From the NCBI GenBank assembly GCA_028671895.1, contig CM053800.1, positions 17,753,886 through 17,817,885 on the forward strand: a stretch of DNA of 64,000 nucleotides, given 5' to 3'. A program made the translations under genes and the position numbers. The DNA comes from Oenanthe sinensis. Taxonomy: Eukaryota; Streptophyta; Magnoliopsida; Apiales; Apiaceae. Below, piece after piece: positions 46,108 to 56,840 of the stretch; the stretch's first letter is position 1, and every line of letters starts with the position of its first letter. The notes beneath the pieces were generated by a model. It was not told the DNA's origin. It searched no databases and was given only the letters and a program-made list of their open reading frames with translations.

Positions 46108-46498
46108 TTGAGATTGATGGTCCGAGGAAGTGTCCGTCAATAATGTTGTTGACTGACTTTGAGGATGCTCGAGAGTACACATATATATATAGTGACTCTA
46201 GTTATCGCCCTTTTGATATACATTATATTTTGGATGAATGACTAGACATTGATGTTTGAGGTCTCTAGAGGACAATGATTGTTTATGAATGTTTGGGATT
46301 GTAATTGAGGTATTTTTACACCGGGCATAGTCTGACTTACGAATAGGTCATGCCCAATTTTTTGTAGAAAATACCTTCACTTAAGTTTAATACACTTTAG
46401 AATTAAGAAAACATGTAAATGAAATGTTTCAGGGAAAAATAGAGAAGCATGACTTAAAGGACATAGCCATCTATATATGAATTAATATTGAGGATTTG
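46108..46498 (+). repeat. Direct repeat in G2 interior, copy 2
   Basis: Second copy of the 390-bp repeat, diverged by visible substitutions and small indels. Confidence 0.85.
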
Positions 46499-49400
46499 AA
46501 AGGATTAATGCCATAATAAAATGTATATACATGATGAAGTAAGAGATATGAAAGTCTACAAGGTGATAATATCGAGAAATAGTTGAAATGAGAAGTTATG
46601 AGTTTCCCAAAGGGATTAGTTTGGTTGGGTTTGGTGTTCGGTTTTAATAACCAAATGTGTAGTTGAATTATGTCTGATTAAGTTATGAGACCGAGCTAAT
46701 CTATGTTTTTGTTCCGCTAGAACGTTATCGAGTCAGAGTACTGTGAAATTTTAAAGGATTTGATTTCATAAGTATAGTAGTATTTATCTTGACAAACTAA
46801 ATGATGGATTTGACGTGTTTGGTGCTCAGGGTTATATTTCAATACACAGAGAGTTATAATAGGACTGACGACAATAAATATAGGATGACATTCATTCATG
46901 AGATACCCTAACTTTTATACCTTTAAATATTTACAGATTCTTTTATAGCAAGTGAAAGGACAACCACTTTCTAAATTAGTACTTTAAAAAGAGGTGCGTG
47001 CCTTCTAAAGGCCAAGTTGCTAAAACTTGCATAGTTTTCGAATAAATTTCAAAATCTTGAAGAAATTATTTTCCCGAGCTATACTGGTGAAATATATATA
47101 TATATATTGTATATTTATTCCAAATTTGTTTTACATCAACTGTTTTTGTTGATCAAAATTTCTGAAGGAAATTGGTGGAGACCTAATAAGGTCGTTGATT
47201 CAGTGAGAATTCTTATGAACTTTAGCAAACAAAGATTTCTTTTGCTATAATCGTTCCTTGTTTTAGCAAGTGTTGTCTAAGTATTTGGAAAATTTAGAAG
47301 TAGTTAAATTTTTGGGACTGAAACAAGAGTGTGTTATATTCTGAATCGAAGTCTACAAGAATTGTAAGGATTGTCACCTCAAAAGTTGAGGATACAATTA
47401 GATCCATAGTATTTGAAATAACTACTATATAGATTTAAGAAGTGGTTATAGAAGGAAGTGGAAATGAAATGGTTGAGAAAGAGACATGGAAAAAAAAGGG
47501 AATTTGAGGAGCAATATATATAGATATACCATGAAATTTTAACAAGGAACCGGAGTTCTACTTCGGGAAGAACAGTGGATTAAGAAATATGAGTGTGTTG
47601 GCATATGGTAATTATGGTTCACCCAAGTCAATCAAGAACTCACTTACTAGATAGTGAGACTGATATTAGAGAATATGTGAAATGAACAGCAAGAAGATAT
47701 AATTATAAATTCTAAATGTTATGATAGTTATTGCGCTAAAAGAAGGGATAACATGTTTTAAATATGAGGAATAAAGGAAAGGTAATATGGTATCAAGACT
47801 GACTAGTGCACCAGTTTGACATAGATTTAAGTCCCTTCCAAATTGAAGCATTGATGTGGTGTTGAGAATGGACGATTGTCCCAAATAAGGATGTACAAAC
47901 TAATGGTAACAATAAAATAGTAAAGTTAAGAGAACTCGATATTGGATAAAGTTGAGGATTGAAGATAGAGATAAACTGAGAAGATTTAAATTATGATTCG
48001 AGTGGAAAGTATATTACGCTTTAGATGTTAAGTTGTGGGGCACCCGTAATGGATACGAAAAAGGAAACATGCAATAAGGATAAGTACACAGTAGTTAAAG
48101 AATTGGAGGATGTAACCCTTATCGACATTTTGGGGTTACCACCCGTTATAGATTATATCATTCACCATTGATCTAGAGTGATGAGTAGCATCAGCATTGG
48201 AGGCATCTTAGAAGATGGCACTTGTTAGCATAAAAGAGTTAGTCACTCAGTTATAAAAACTATTATATAAAGGTATCATAGAATTGAAAGTGTCACTATG
48301 AAGTGCACATGTTTTGCTTGTTAAGGAAAAGAATAGCGACATGAGACCGTACATATGTTAGTGAGAATTTATGTTAGATACCTATACCGTGGATACACAA
48401 AATATTCGACCGCTTAAAGGGTGCAGTCTAATGTTAGAAGATAGAGTGAGTATTGGTTATCACCAAATAAAGATTAGCCTAGACGATTGGTGAAAGATGA
48501 CATTTAGTACATGATAAGGACAGTATGAGTCTTTAATGAGGTAGGTTGTATTAATGAATATACATGTACCTTTTAAGGATTTAATTAGAATGTTAAGAAA
48601 TAATTGAACAAGTTGTCGTAGTCTTCATAGAGGATATTTTGATCTACCCAAAGATTAAGGAAGAACATGAAGCAAAAATGTATATAGCCTTGGAAATATT
48701 AAGAGAAAAGAGATTGGTTGCCAAATTCTCTAAGTGGGAGTTTTGGTAAAATAAGTTTAAATTTTGAGGCATATAGTAAATGGTGAAGGAAATTTTGAGG
48801 AAATTAAAGAATAGATTAGTAACAACTCCATTGTTTCGACTACCAGATGATAAAAGGCGAATCTTTTAATTAATAATGACATGTCTCTTGAGGAATGGAT
48901 TGTGCACGGAAGCAACATAGTAGAAATACTTTATATGCGTTTGAGTAACTGAAGAAATACTAATTAAGGTATCCTACCTATGAATTGGAGCTGATAACTA
49001 TAGTGGTTGCACTTAATCTTGAAGATATCATTTGAATGGATAGAAGACTAGAGGTGTAGAATTTATAAAGACCATAAGAGGATATATTCACTCAGAAAGA
49101 ATAGAATTGGAGATAATGTGTTTCAGATTTTATCAATTGATTCTTAGATAATCCTGAACTTGTTTTATATTTAAATCCATACACATTGAGGAAGAAAAGC
49201 TCACAAATTTTTTCAAATTGTTCCCTTCTTCTGATTATTATCAATTTTTCATCCGATTGAGATAGACAATGCATATGGTGTGACTTCTTGTCTGTGTGAC
49301 AAAAGTCTGGTGGGAAACCACTCAATTATGTGTTGTAAGCCAGAAAGTACTAAAGACTGGTCATCTTAAGTACAAATATGGTTGTTTTCAGTCATATCAA

Positions 49401-50220
49401 AATTATTTTCTTTCTTATCTCCCATATACATTGAAAATGAGTTTATTGATCTACAAATCACTCTGATCCTTTTGTTACAGTGATATTCATTGAAAAGATC
49501 TCTATTAAAAATCATGTACAAAGTTATCTCTTAATAGAAAGTTTATACCTTGGATTTCAAAAAGGACTGGGATAATTGCTTACTATGGATAGAACTTTCA
49601 TACGATATTAGTTACTACTCACATATAGGCACGACGCTTTACGAAGTTTAGTACGGATGAAAAATGTTGATCTACCTTGTGTTAGGGACAAAATCGATGA
49701 AAGATAGATAACGGGGGACAAGAACCGGTTCGAAAGACATATGATACAATTTGTAGTATTTGAAAGCGATTAATGATAACTCAAGAAGAAGAACGCGAGT
49801 TTGGTAATCAAGCCAGAAAAGGCAGATAGTATGAAGTCAAAGACTTTGTATTGCTGAACATATTATCGTAAAAAGGAGTAACGAGATTTGGTAAAAGATA
49901 TAACTTAAGCTCGAGGAGTATAGAATTTTTCAAGGTTAAGTATATTAATAAGCTGTATATGAAGTAGTGCTGTTTCCCAATTTTATTGAATCCATCGTGC
50001 GTATCATACGTTAGTGTTAGGAAATTATAGCGCGGACGTTAGGCATGCGTTAGAGTACGAACTTATAAAGACCATCGACTGAATAAAGAAAGTGTTGAGA
50101 AGTGAAGTATTGTTGTATGAAACTGAGTAGATTGAAGACTCAACCTGAGAATTCGAAATTGAGGTGTGAGGATAGTAACCTCAGTGGTTCGCATGTAAAT
50201 TCCGAGGACGAAATTCTTTT

Positions 50221-50233
50221 AAGAAGGGGAGAC
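50221..50233 (+). other. Polypurine tract of G2
   Basis: AAGAAGGGGAGAC immediately precedes the 3' LTR start TGTAATAACC. Confidence 0.88.
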
Positions 50234-53200
50234 TGTAATAACCCATATTTTTGACACTTGATATTATTAAGAATTTTTGGATAAATTTTTTCATTTTATG
50301 AATAAGAAATTTTATGAATTTATTTTTTTCATAAGGTACTTGAGATGTGAGGCCGTATTATTAATATACAGAATATTCGAAAATATGCGTATCGGATTTT
50401 ACGATAGCATACGTAATAAATATAGGACTTATAATTAGTTTTAATTTAACAAAATAAATTTGGAATCCGGGTGAAAGTCGTAAAAGAGTTTGAGAGACAA
50501 TGTAGGTGAATAGTGTTTATCCGGAGACTTGTTTCGTAAATTCTTGAAACAATTAAAGAGTATTAATTTAATCATTCTAAAATACATTAGAATTATAAAA
50601 TGAGTATTTGATATTTTAAAACTTAAGTTTGTCAGATGAATAAAGTATGAGAGCAAGAGATTAAAATGTCGTCGGGAAATTATGCGGCTACCGCACAAAC
50701 CTTATTAAATAACAAGCTTCTACCACACACCACAAAAATCACTTTTTCATTTTCTCTCTTCTTCATCAAGAACTCAGCCGAGAGTTTTCCAAGAGAGAGA
50801 AAAAAATGGAGAGATTGTGGATAACTTGCTTGATTCTTGTCGGAATCGCTTGATTTCAGTTTCGTTGTTCACCTCTCTTCGAACCCGTTCTTCCCTAGCC
50901 ATCATCTTCATCACCAACACCACTTTTCACCATGATTTCTTGAAGAGCAAGGGCTGCGTTTTTGGGGGATCATCATAGGCTTGCTTGTTCATTGCGTTCT
51001 ATAGCTTGAATCGAAGGTATAACCCTCCTCTTGCTTTGTCTTCAATCTTATATCATTCCATCCATTCAATCTCTTGCAATGATCAAAACCCTCAAGAACA
51101 TGAATAGTAACTCCGAAAATAAATATTTATTTTCTTTGATTCTTGAGTTCCTATGGCTTGGATGATGATTGTTATAGCTTATATGTGTTATGGGTAGTAG
51201 AGATTGAGCTTGGTTGATCCTAGAAACACAAGAATTGTCCATATGAATTATAAATAATATTGTGGACTGGTTTTTTTGGCTTAAAGTGGTAGTATGTTGA
51301 TTGTTGATGTTGACTGAGGAGTTTGTGATTGCTTGTTGGTTGAATTGAAGTAGAATAGAAATGGAAAACGATGAGAAAACAAACGTATCCATGCCATTTT
51401 TTTTCTTGAGCTTTCTGCTGAAACTGTCCAGAAAATTCTGGGAAGATTCTTTCAATGTTCTTGGCTTATGGCTGATATGGTTAGATAGTAGATAATATCT
51501 AGATCGTTTACGCGCTAATTTTGCGTCATTTGGAGTTACGAGTCAAAAGTTATGGCCGATTTAGTAACAGTAGCGCAGAAAATGGAAATTTTGTTTTTGT
51601 TCAACTTTGAGGCTATGATTGGACTAGCTACGGAGCTTAATAAAATCTAAAACTTTTATGGGAGATTCCTTGACAGTCATAGAAGACCTCAGAAAAGAAA
51701 TCGTGTCAAAAGGTGTAATTTTCAATTTATTAAAAATTCTAGAAAACAGGGTGTTGGAGTGAAATGAACATGAGGAAAAGGTTAAATAACCATTTTGGGA
51801 GACGATTTCGAACAAGATAGATGACTAGTTTCGAGTCGACCAAGTAACGAAAGTTGTTAAGGAATATCATGACTACATGTTGGTGTATAGAACTTGACTA
51901 AAACTCATTGACAAGATGGTTTTATGAATTGCTAAAGTAGGCCCGATGAAGTGAAATGCCGGGCAATATGTGAAGTAAAATATATAAACTTAGGATTAAC
52001 CTAATACATACATATGTGTACTAAAAGTGGGTTCTTATATGATTATAGAATAACCAAAACGTGGGAGGAGTGGAACAGCATCCTTGGACTCCAAGCAAGT
52101 TTCCAACTTTATCATTTTATTCTATATCAGAATATTATTGATTAATGGTGATGCAAGATTCTTGAAATCTTTAACTTTATAATAAGTTCTTCGATTATAA
52201 ATTTTTGTTGTGTTTTGAACTACTTAGCTCATTGTTGTTGTCGAGAATGCACATTGTCATTTCACCTCGAACTGTTTTGTTCATTTATAACTTGATTCTT
52301 CTGCTACTCTGAACTTCTCGAAAAGTTAGAGTATGCATGTAACCAGATTGAATATCTGTTCTGTGCGTCGAGTTCCCATTCAGGGTACTCGATGGTTAAC
52401 CGGGGATAGTCGAGTATTTTCAACGGTAGTAGATACTACCAGAATATTTCAATTCAAAAATCTATTGGAGTATTATGAGATGATTAATGAAGATCATCGA
52501 TTTAATTATTTTTAACCATTCTTTTAATTATTAAATAATATTTAATTATTAAATAAATATTATTTAAAAAGTCTGAGATCCCGAGTTTCTTTACGAACGA
52601 AAGGTTTTCAATTCCACTTTGGATTATTTAAATATTATTTAATATTAATTAAATATTATTTACATATTATGGATCAATGAAAATAAAATTATTTAATTAT
52701 AATTATATTCTTTGATTATTTTTAAATAATAATAAATATTATTTTAATATAATTTAAATACTGGGGATCTTTAAATGACAGTAGTTGTTCAATTGTTTGA
52801 CTCTGATTATATCAAATATCTCAGTTCACTAAGGGTTGAGGGTTAATATAAAACCCTAATCCTTATTCAAAGATTTTGTGAAGTTTTAAAATATAATGGA
52901 GTTTCCGGCAAATACTTTAAATATTATTTTTAATTAAATGTTGGTCATTTAATTACCAATAAAATATTCTACAGTTATTTTCGGGTTAACCACCCCACAT
53001 TAGGGAACGAATCAATAACCCTGACATTCTTCCCGTATATACCTGTGTCTTTTGAAACTCATATTCAGTTCAAATTAAATACTCTTAATTAAAGTTATTA
53101 TATTATATATTAGCGACTCCCCGGGTTGTGTTCTTGAGTCTTCTTGATTCGAGTACTTTGTCTTGTTGATTCGTTGACTAAGAGTCAACCCACATGCTAC

Positions 53201-54510
53201 GAGATTACTTCCAATTAACTTGGGAAGTGAATCCATCATCTGATGTTGAAATCCTAAAAGAATATTGTTGTTATTGTGGAATGTTGGGATAGACTTTCCC
53301 TTCTAGGTTGATTGATTTTCACGGGATTAAAGGGGGCTGGAGCAAGTGTAAGAGGCTGTGTTCGGCACAGTCCATCATAGCGTAAGAGGCCGAGTCACGC
53401 CTGTCCAGCAAAAAGGCCAATGTGTTGCCTAGTGTGATGACCTGTTTCAGATCATCCTTCTACTAGTAGAGAAGAATTTTATAGACTACTATACAATGCG
53501 ACTGATCATCGCGTACGGTGGTGCGTGGGTGAGTGCTCCTGTCCATAATCCCTTCTTCCAATTGAAATTTGACATTAACACTGTAACAAAAGCCAAGGTG
53601 CTAAGTTACCGATAATGTTACTGGGATCTGTTGAACCTTGATTGTTCCTACACTATAACGAAGGCCAAGGTGCTAGTTACTGAGAGTGTTAATGGGAAGT
53701 GTTGAAATTTTCATTCATTCTTTTCGCAGTATATTGAACTGCTTGCTTATTGATACTCAAATGAATGGTACTCTATGGTTGAGGCCATTGTGCTAAGTTA
53801 TTGATATTGTCGGTCTCAAAAATTATGAACTTAAATTGTTGTATTGCAATAAATTGAACTGCATTCTTATCATGAATATCTTCTTGTCTCGTGAACTCTG
53901 ATTCCTTTATTGTCGAGATATATTTGGTTATACATCTTCACTCATATTGAAAGCTGTATACTTTTATTGTTGAATATCCAGTTAGGATAATTATGGCTTT
54001 CACCTTTTCCTTGAAATATTCTGATAAATAACTTGTTGAGCATTCCTTGGCTCATTCTTGCTTTTTGTAAACCTTATATCTTGCAGTAAGAGATGACTAT
54101 GAATTGTCTACCTCGAGTATTACGCAAAGGAACAGGAAGATTCGAGCTTGAGCTAGTCAGGATTCATGGCTTCGTCAAATGGTGCAAGAAAGATAGGATT
54201 TCAGTTTAGAATCCTAAGACTTATTGTAAAATATGTAATGTAAGAATAAATTTTTAAATAATATTTACCTCTAATGTCACATCATGTAGAAGTTATATTA
54301 GTATTGTGAGATCCTGAGGTTACATTGGTTTGTAATAACTGTTATTATTTTAATTTCGTTTCCTGAGACTATAACTCGAGTTGTGTATTTGGTTTGGGGT
54401 TACTGTTTTTGTGTTTAGTTATTATAATTGTTAAAGCAGGTGAGTATTATTATTGTGGAAATTGGACAGTGACAACCTAGATTCCTGACCCCAGATCTGG
54501 GGGTGTCACA
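50234..54510 (+). repeat. G2 3' LTR (4277 bp)
   Basis: Same ends as the 5' LTR and alignable over its whole length with a few percent substitutions by eye. It lacks the MITE. Its stem-loop doublet is at 53346-53410, with one change (CGGTCC to CTGTCC) in module 2. Confidence 0.93.
53346..53410 (+). ncRNA. Stem-loop doublet in G2 3' LTR
   Basis: Same two modules as in the 5' LTR. The second module has lost one stem pair through a G-to-T change, as might happen in a copy free of constraint after insertion. Confidence 0.45.
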
Positions 54511-54515
54511 GCTAC
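54511..54515 (+). repeat. Target-site duplication of G2, right copy (GCTAC)
   Basis: Exact match to 40314-40318. Confidence 0.92.
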
Positions 54516-56062
54516 TCCCTAATTACTGTTTTAAATCCAATGCTTTTAACTTATTTTAAATCCTCTTGATATCCCTTATAATTGTTTTAAAACTTGTGCC
54601 TATGACATAATTCTGATTTTTACTTAAATCCTGCTCACTTTACTGCAAAAGAGACTTGAATGTAAACTTGTCTTCGAATAAAATTTACCTCTGTCTCTTG
54701 ACTTTTAAAAATGGATTTAAATATGAAATCCGACTTTCATGAAGTCTTTTTCATCAAAGGATTTGGTAAATTTTAAAAAGAAAGGTTTTGATATTATAGG
54801 AATTCCGATCAAAATGGTTTATACGGATTCCTATAGATTGGAGGCGTAAGAGGCCGAGTGACGCCGGTCCATCATTTTTTTTAGCGTAAGAGGCTAGAGC
54901 GGTCCTAGTCCAGCATCTTTAATGGCCAATGTCAATAAGTGCTGATTATGAGTACTCCTTAAAGGTCCAGAGGGACTTCGGTCCGTTATGGGGACTTTAC
55001 GTGGCTGATCACCCGTATTGTCCGGGCATTGTGAGAAAACTCCAATCAAAATGATTTTTGATTTTATGAAAATGATGTCCTAATGAGAGGACAATTTCTA
55101 CAAAAAGGATTTCGATACTGATGTTCTAATAAGATAATAATTTTTATTGAAATGATTAGTAAAGGAATACCTTTATGATGCCATGTTGATATAACTTTGA
55201 ACTGTCAAGTTTACCATAATTCTGACTCCGTCTTACTTATGTGCAATACTTCCTGTTATCCATCTAAAAACCACATGTTTACCTTCAAAGCATGAACTTG
55301 TTTACTTTAAAAATTTCCTTAAACCCTATCACACCACACCGTTATATACCTTACCCTTAATTAATTCTTTTAGAATATTATCAGCTTTACCCAAACTTTA
55401 CGACCACAAGTTTCATGTTAAACCTTGAACTGAACTCTTTCATTTCTCGTGCCTTTACCAATGAATAGTATTGAAGAAAGTTTTATGCATAAAGAATTCC
55501 CAGATTTACTAAGGAATTCTAGATTGATGTTTTAAGGACAATAAGGTCCAGTTATGGTTTTGAGAAATGATTTCTAAATTACTTATTCTGCTGTAGAACT
55601 GTTCATAACCTTATGCATGGTTACTTGCTGAGCCTTTGTAGCTCATTCTTTTATTTTCTAACCTCTACAACTTTTAAGAAGCATGGTTCGAATTTAGCAA
55701 ACTGCGAGGAAGAACACCTCATATATAAATTTTGCTAGGCTGGCTGAAGTGGAACAAGTAGGATCACAGCTGAGTTAGAAGGGAAAGACTTTGTTATAAG
55801 TCTTATAATGTTTAGATGTTGATAGACTTTTGTGAGATGATTCAGAGTTGTAATGATATTTATTTTGGTTATGTAACTAAATGAATGTAGAGTTGTGCTT
55901 GTTTCATACCATTACCTGTTAAAGGTCCAGGGTAGTAGTCGGGGTCATGTGTATATATATATAGATATATATATATATGCTTTGTTTATATTTATATAGG
56001 ATGCATGCATATAGAGTGTTAGTGACTCTCCGATCTAGACCCTGGGTCGGGAGGGCGTCACA
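54516..56062 (+). repeat. G1 3' LTR, right part
   Basis: Continues the G1 LTR after G2 and ends GGGCGTCACA, the same kind of end as G2. It has its own stem-loop doublet (54844-54915) and a TA-rich run at 55951-55978. Confidence 0.87.
54844..54915 (+). ncRNA. Stem-loop doublet in G1 LTR
   Basis: Two modules (54844-54874 and 54884-54915) begin GCGTAAGAGGC and end GTCCATCA or GTCCAGCA. Stems: GGCCG with CGGTCC, and GGCTAG with CTAGTCC, each with one unpaired T. GGCCAATGT follows, as in G2. Outside this block the G1 and G2 LTRs are barely alignable by eye. Confidence 0.5.
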
Positions 56063-56685
56063 GAGAAGTCACGAGATAGACTTCTCGATCGAGTACTTCT
56101 TAGATTTCTCGATTAACATTTAACTGATAACTTCTCGAATGACTGGACTTCTCGATTGTACACTTCATTTGATGATTTCTCGATTGGACTAGACTCCTCG
56201 AATGACATGATTTCATATACTTCTCGATTGACCCATTTCCTCAACTTCTTGATTGCTTCAATAAACAACGTCTCGAATTATTCTCCTGGACTTCTTGAAT
56301 GACTCTAACTTCCTTACTTCTCAATCGCAATGACTTTTCAAATTGTTATAGAGTTATTCATTCATTCTGAGACTTCTCTACCAGTTTTACATATGTCTTT
56401 TCAACTAGAGTGACTTCTCGATTGATAACTTGACTTAGAAGATTGTCCATACTGCAACTCTTATTGGAGTGTAGTCTTCTAATAATTGATGCATGATCCA
56501 GAATTGAATCTTCTACCAATATTTATTCTTGACTTACATATTATACAATTGAATTGACAATAGAAACATGCTTCTATCTACAAGTATATATTAAAAGCAC
56601 TTAATCACCATCCTAGTACATAAGTTCTAGATGTGCTAAACATAGACAAGTATTTTAACTATGGTACGCTTGATTTGATCCAACA
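56063..56685 (-). repeat. Element C 3' LTR, 5' part
   Basis: On the minus strand it starts TGTTGGATC at 56685 after a polypurine tract. About a dozen copies of ATCGAGAAGTC-like words (plus strand ACTTCTCGAT) lie between 56070 and 56430. It is cut by the G1 LTR end at 56062. Confidence 0.8.
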
Positions 56686-56697
56686 ATTTCCCCCAAT
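56686..56697 (-). other. Polypurine tract of element C
   Basis: On the minus strand ATTGGGGGAAAT ends at the LTR start TGTTGGATC. Confidence 0.8.
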
Positions 56698-56840
56698 ATG
56701 GGAAAAGACATTTTTAGAAATTAATAGCAAGATATCAAGCCTACCTTTGATTTAGATTCGGATTTGCCATGAATTGATCATATTTGGCTTTTTTTCTCCT
56801 TTTCTTCTCTAGCTTTGATTTCTTTAATAGCTAAAAGAAT

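Larger units (their letters stand above)
44924..50220 (+). pseudogene. Decayed gypsy interior of G2
   Basis: No domain is intact. Around 48200-48500 translated fragments (MALVSIKELVTQL, KGIIEL, HVLLVKEKNSDMRP) match the start of a gypsy RT. About 48540-48780 has later RT words, about 48880-49080 RNase H words, about 49600-49900 the integrase tail, and about 50040-50190 a chromodomain-like end followed by GAGGACGAAATTC. Gag (45000-47000) is not recognisable. Stops average one every few dozen codons. Confidence 0.75.
40319..54510 (+). mobile_element. Element G2: complete but decayed gypsy with very long LTRs, 14.2 kb
   Basis: TGTAATAACCC starts and GTGTCACA ends both LTRs. The primer-binding site (44912), polypurine tract (50221) and a perfect 5-bp target duplication prove a whole element inserted in the G1 LTR. 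LTRs take up about 62 percent of its length. The interior (44908-50233) has no frame above 80 codons; remnant words show gypsy origin. Confidence 0.94.
35972..56062 (+). mobile_element. Element G1: 5'-truncated Tekay-like gypsy, interrupted by G2
   Basis: RNase H, integrase, chromodomain, polypurine tract and a 3' LTR split by G2 (37916-40318 and 54516-56062, about 3.95 kb in total). The 5' LTR, gag, protease and most of RT are missing; the left end begins at the RT/RNase H border. The chromodomain at the pol C-terminus and the long LTR point to the Tekay (Del) clade. Confidence 0.85.

Noticed and set aside
40526..50698. An 85-codon minus-strand frame at 40526-40783 and 50441-50698
   Set aside because: Also the same position in both G2 LTRs, antisense to the LTR transcript, with no recognisable domain.
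42423..52515. A 60-codon plus-strand frame found at 42423-42605 and again at 52333-52515
   Set aside because: The two are the same place in the two G2 LTRs; conservation is explained by LTR duplication, and substitutions do not spare codon positions.
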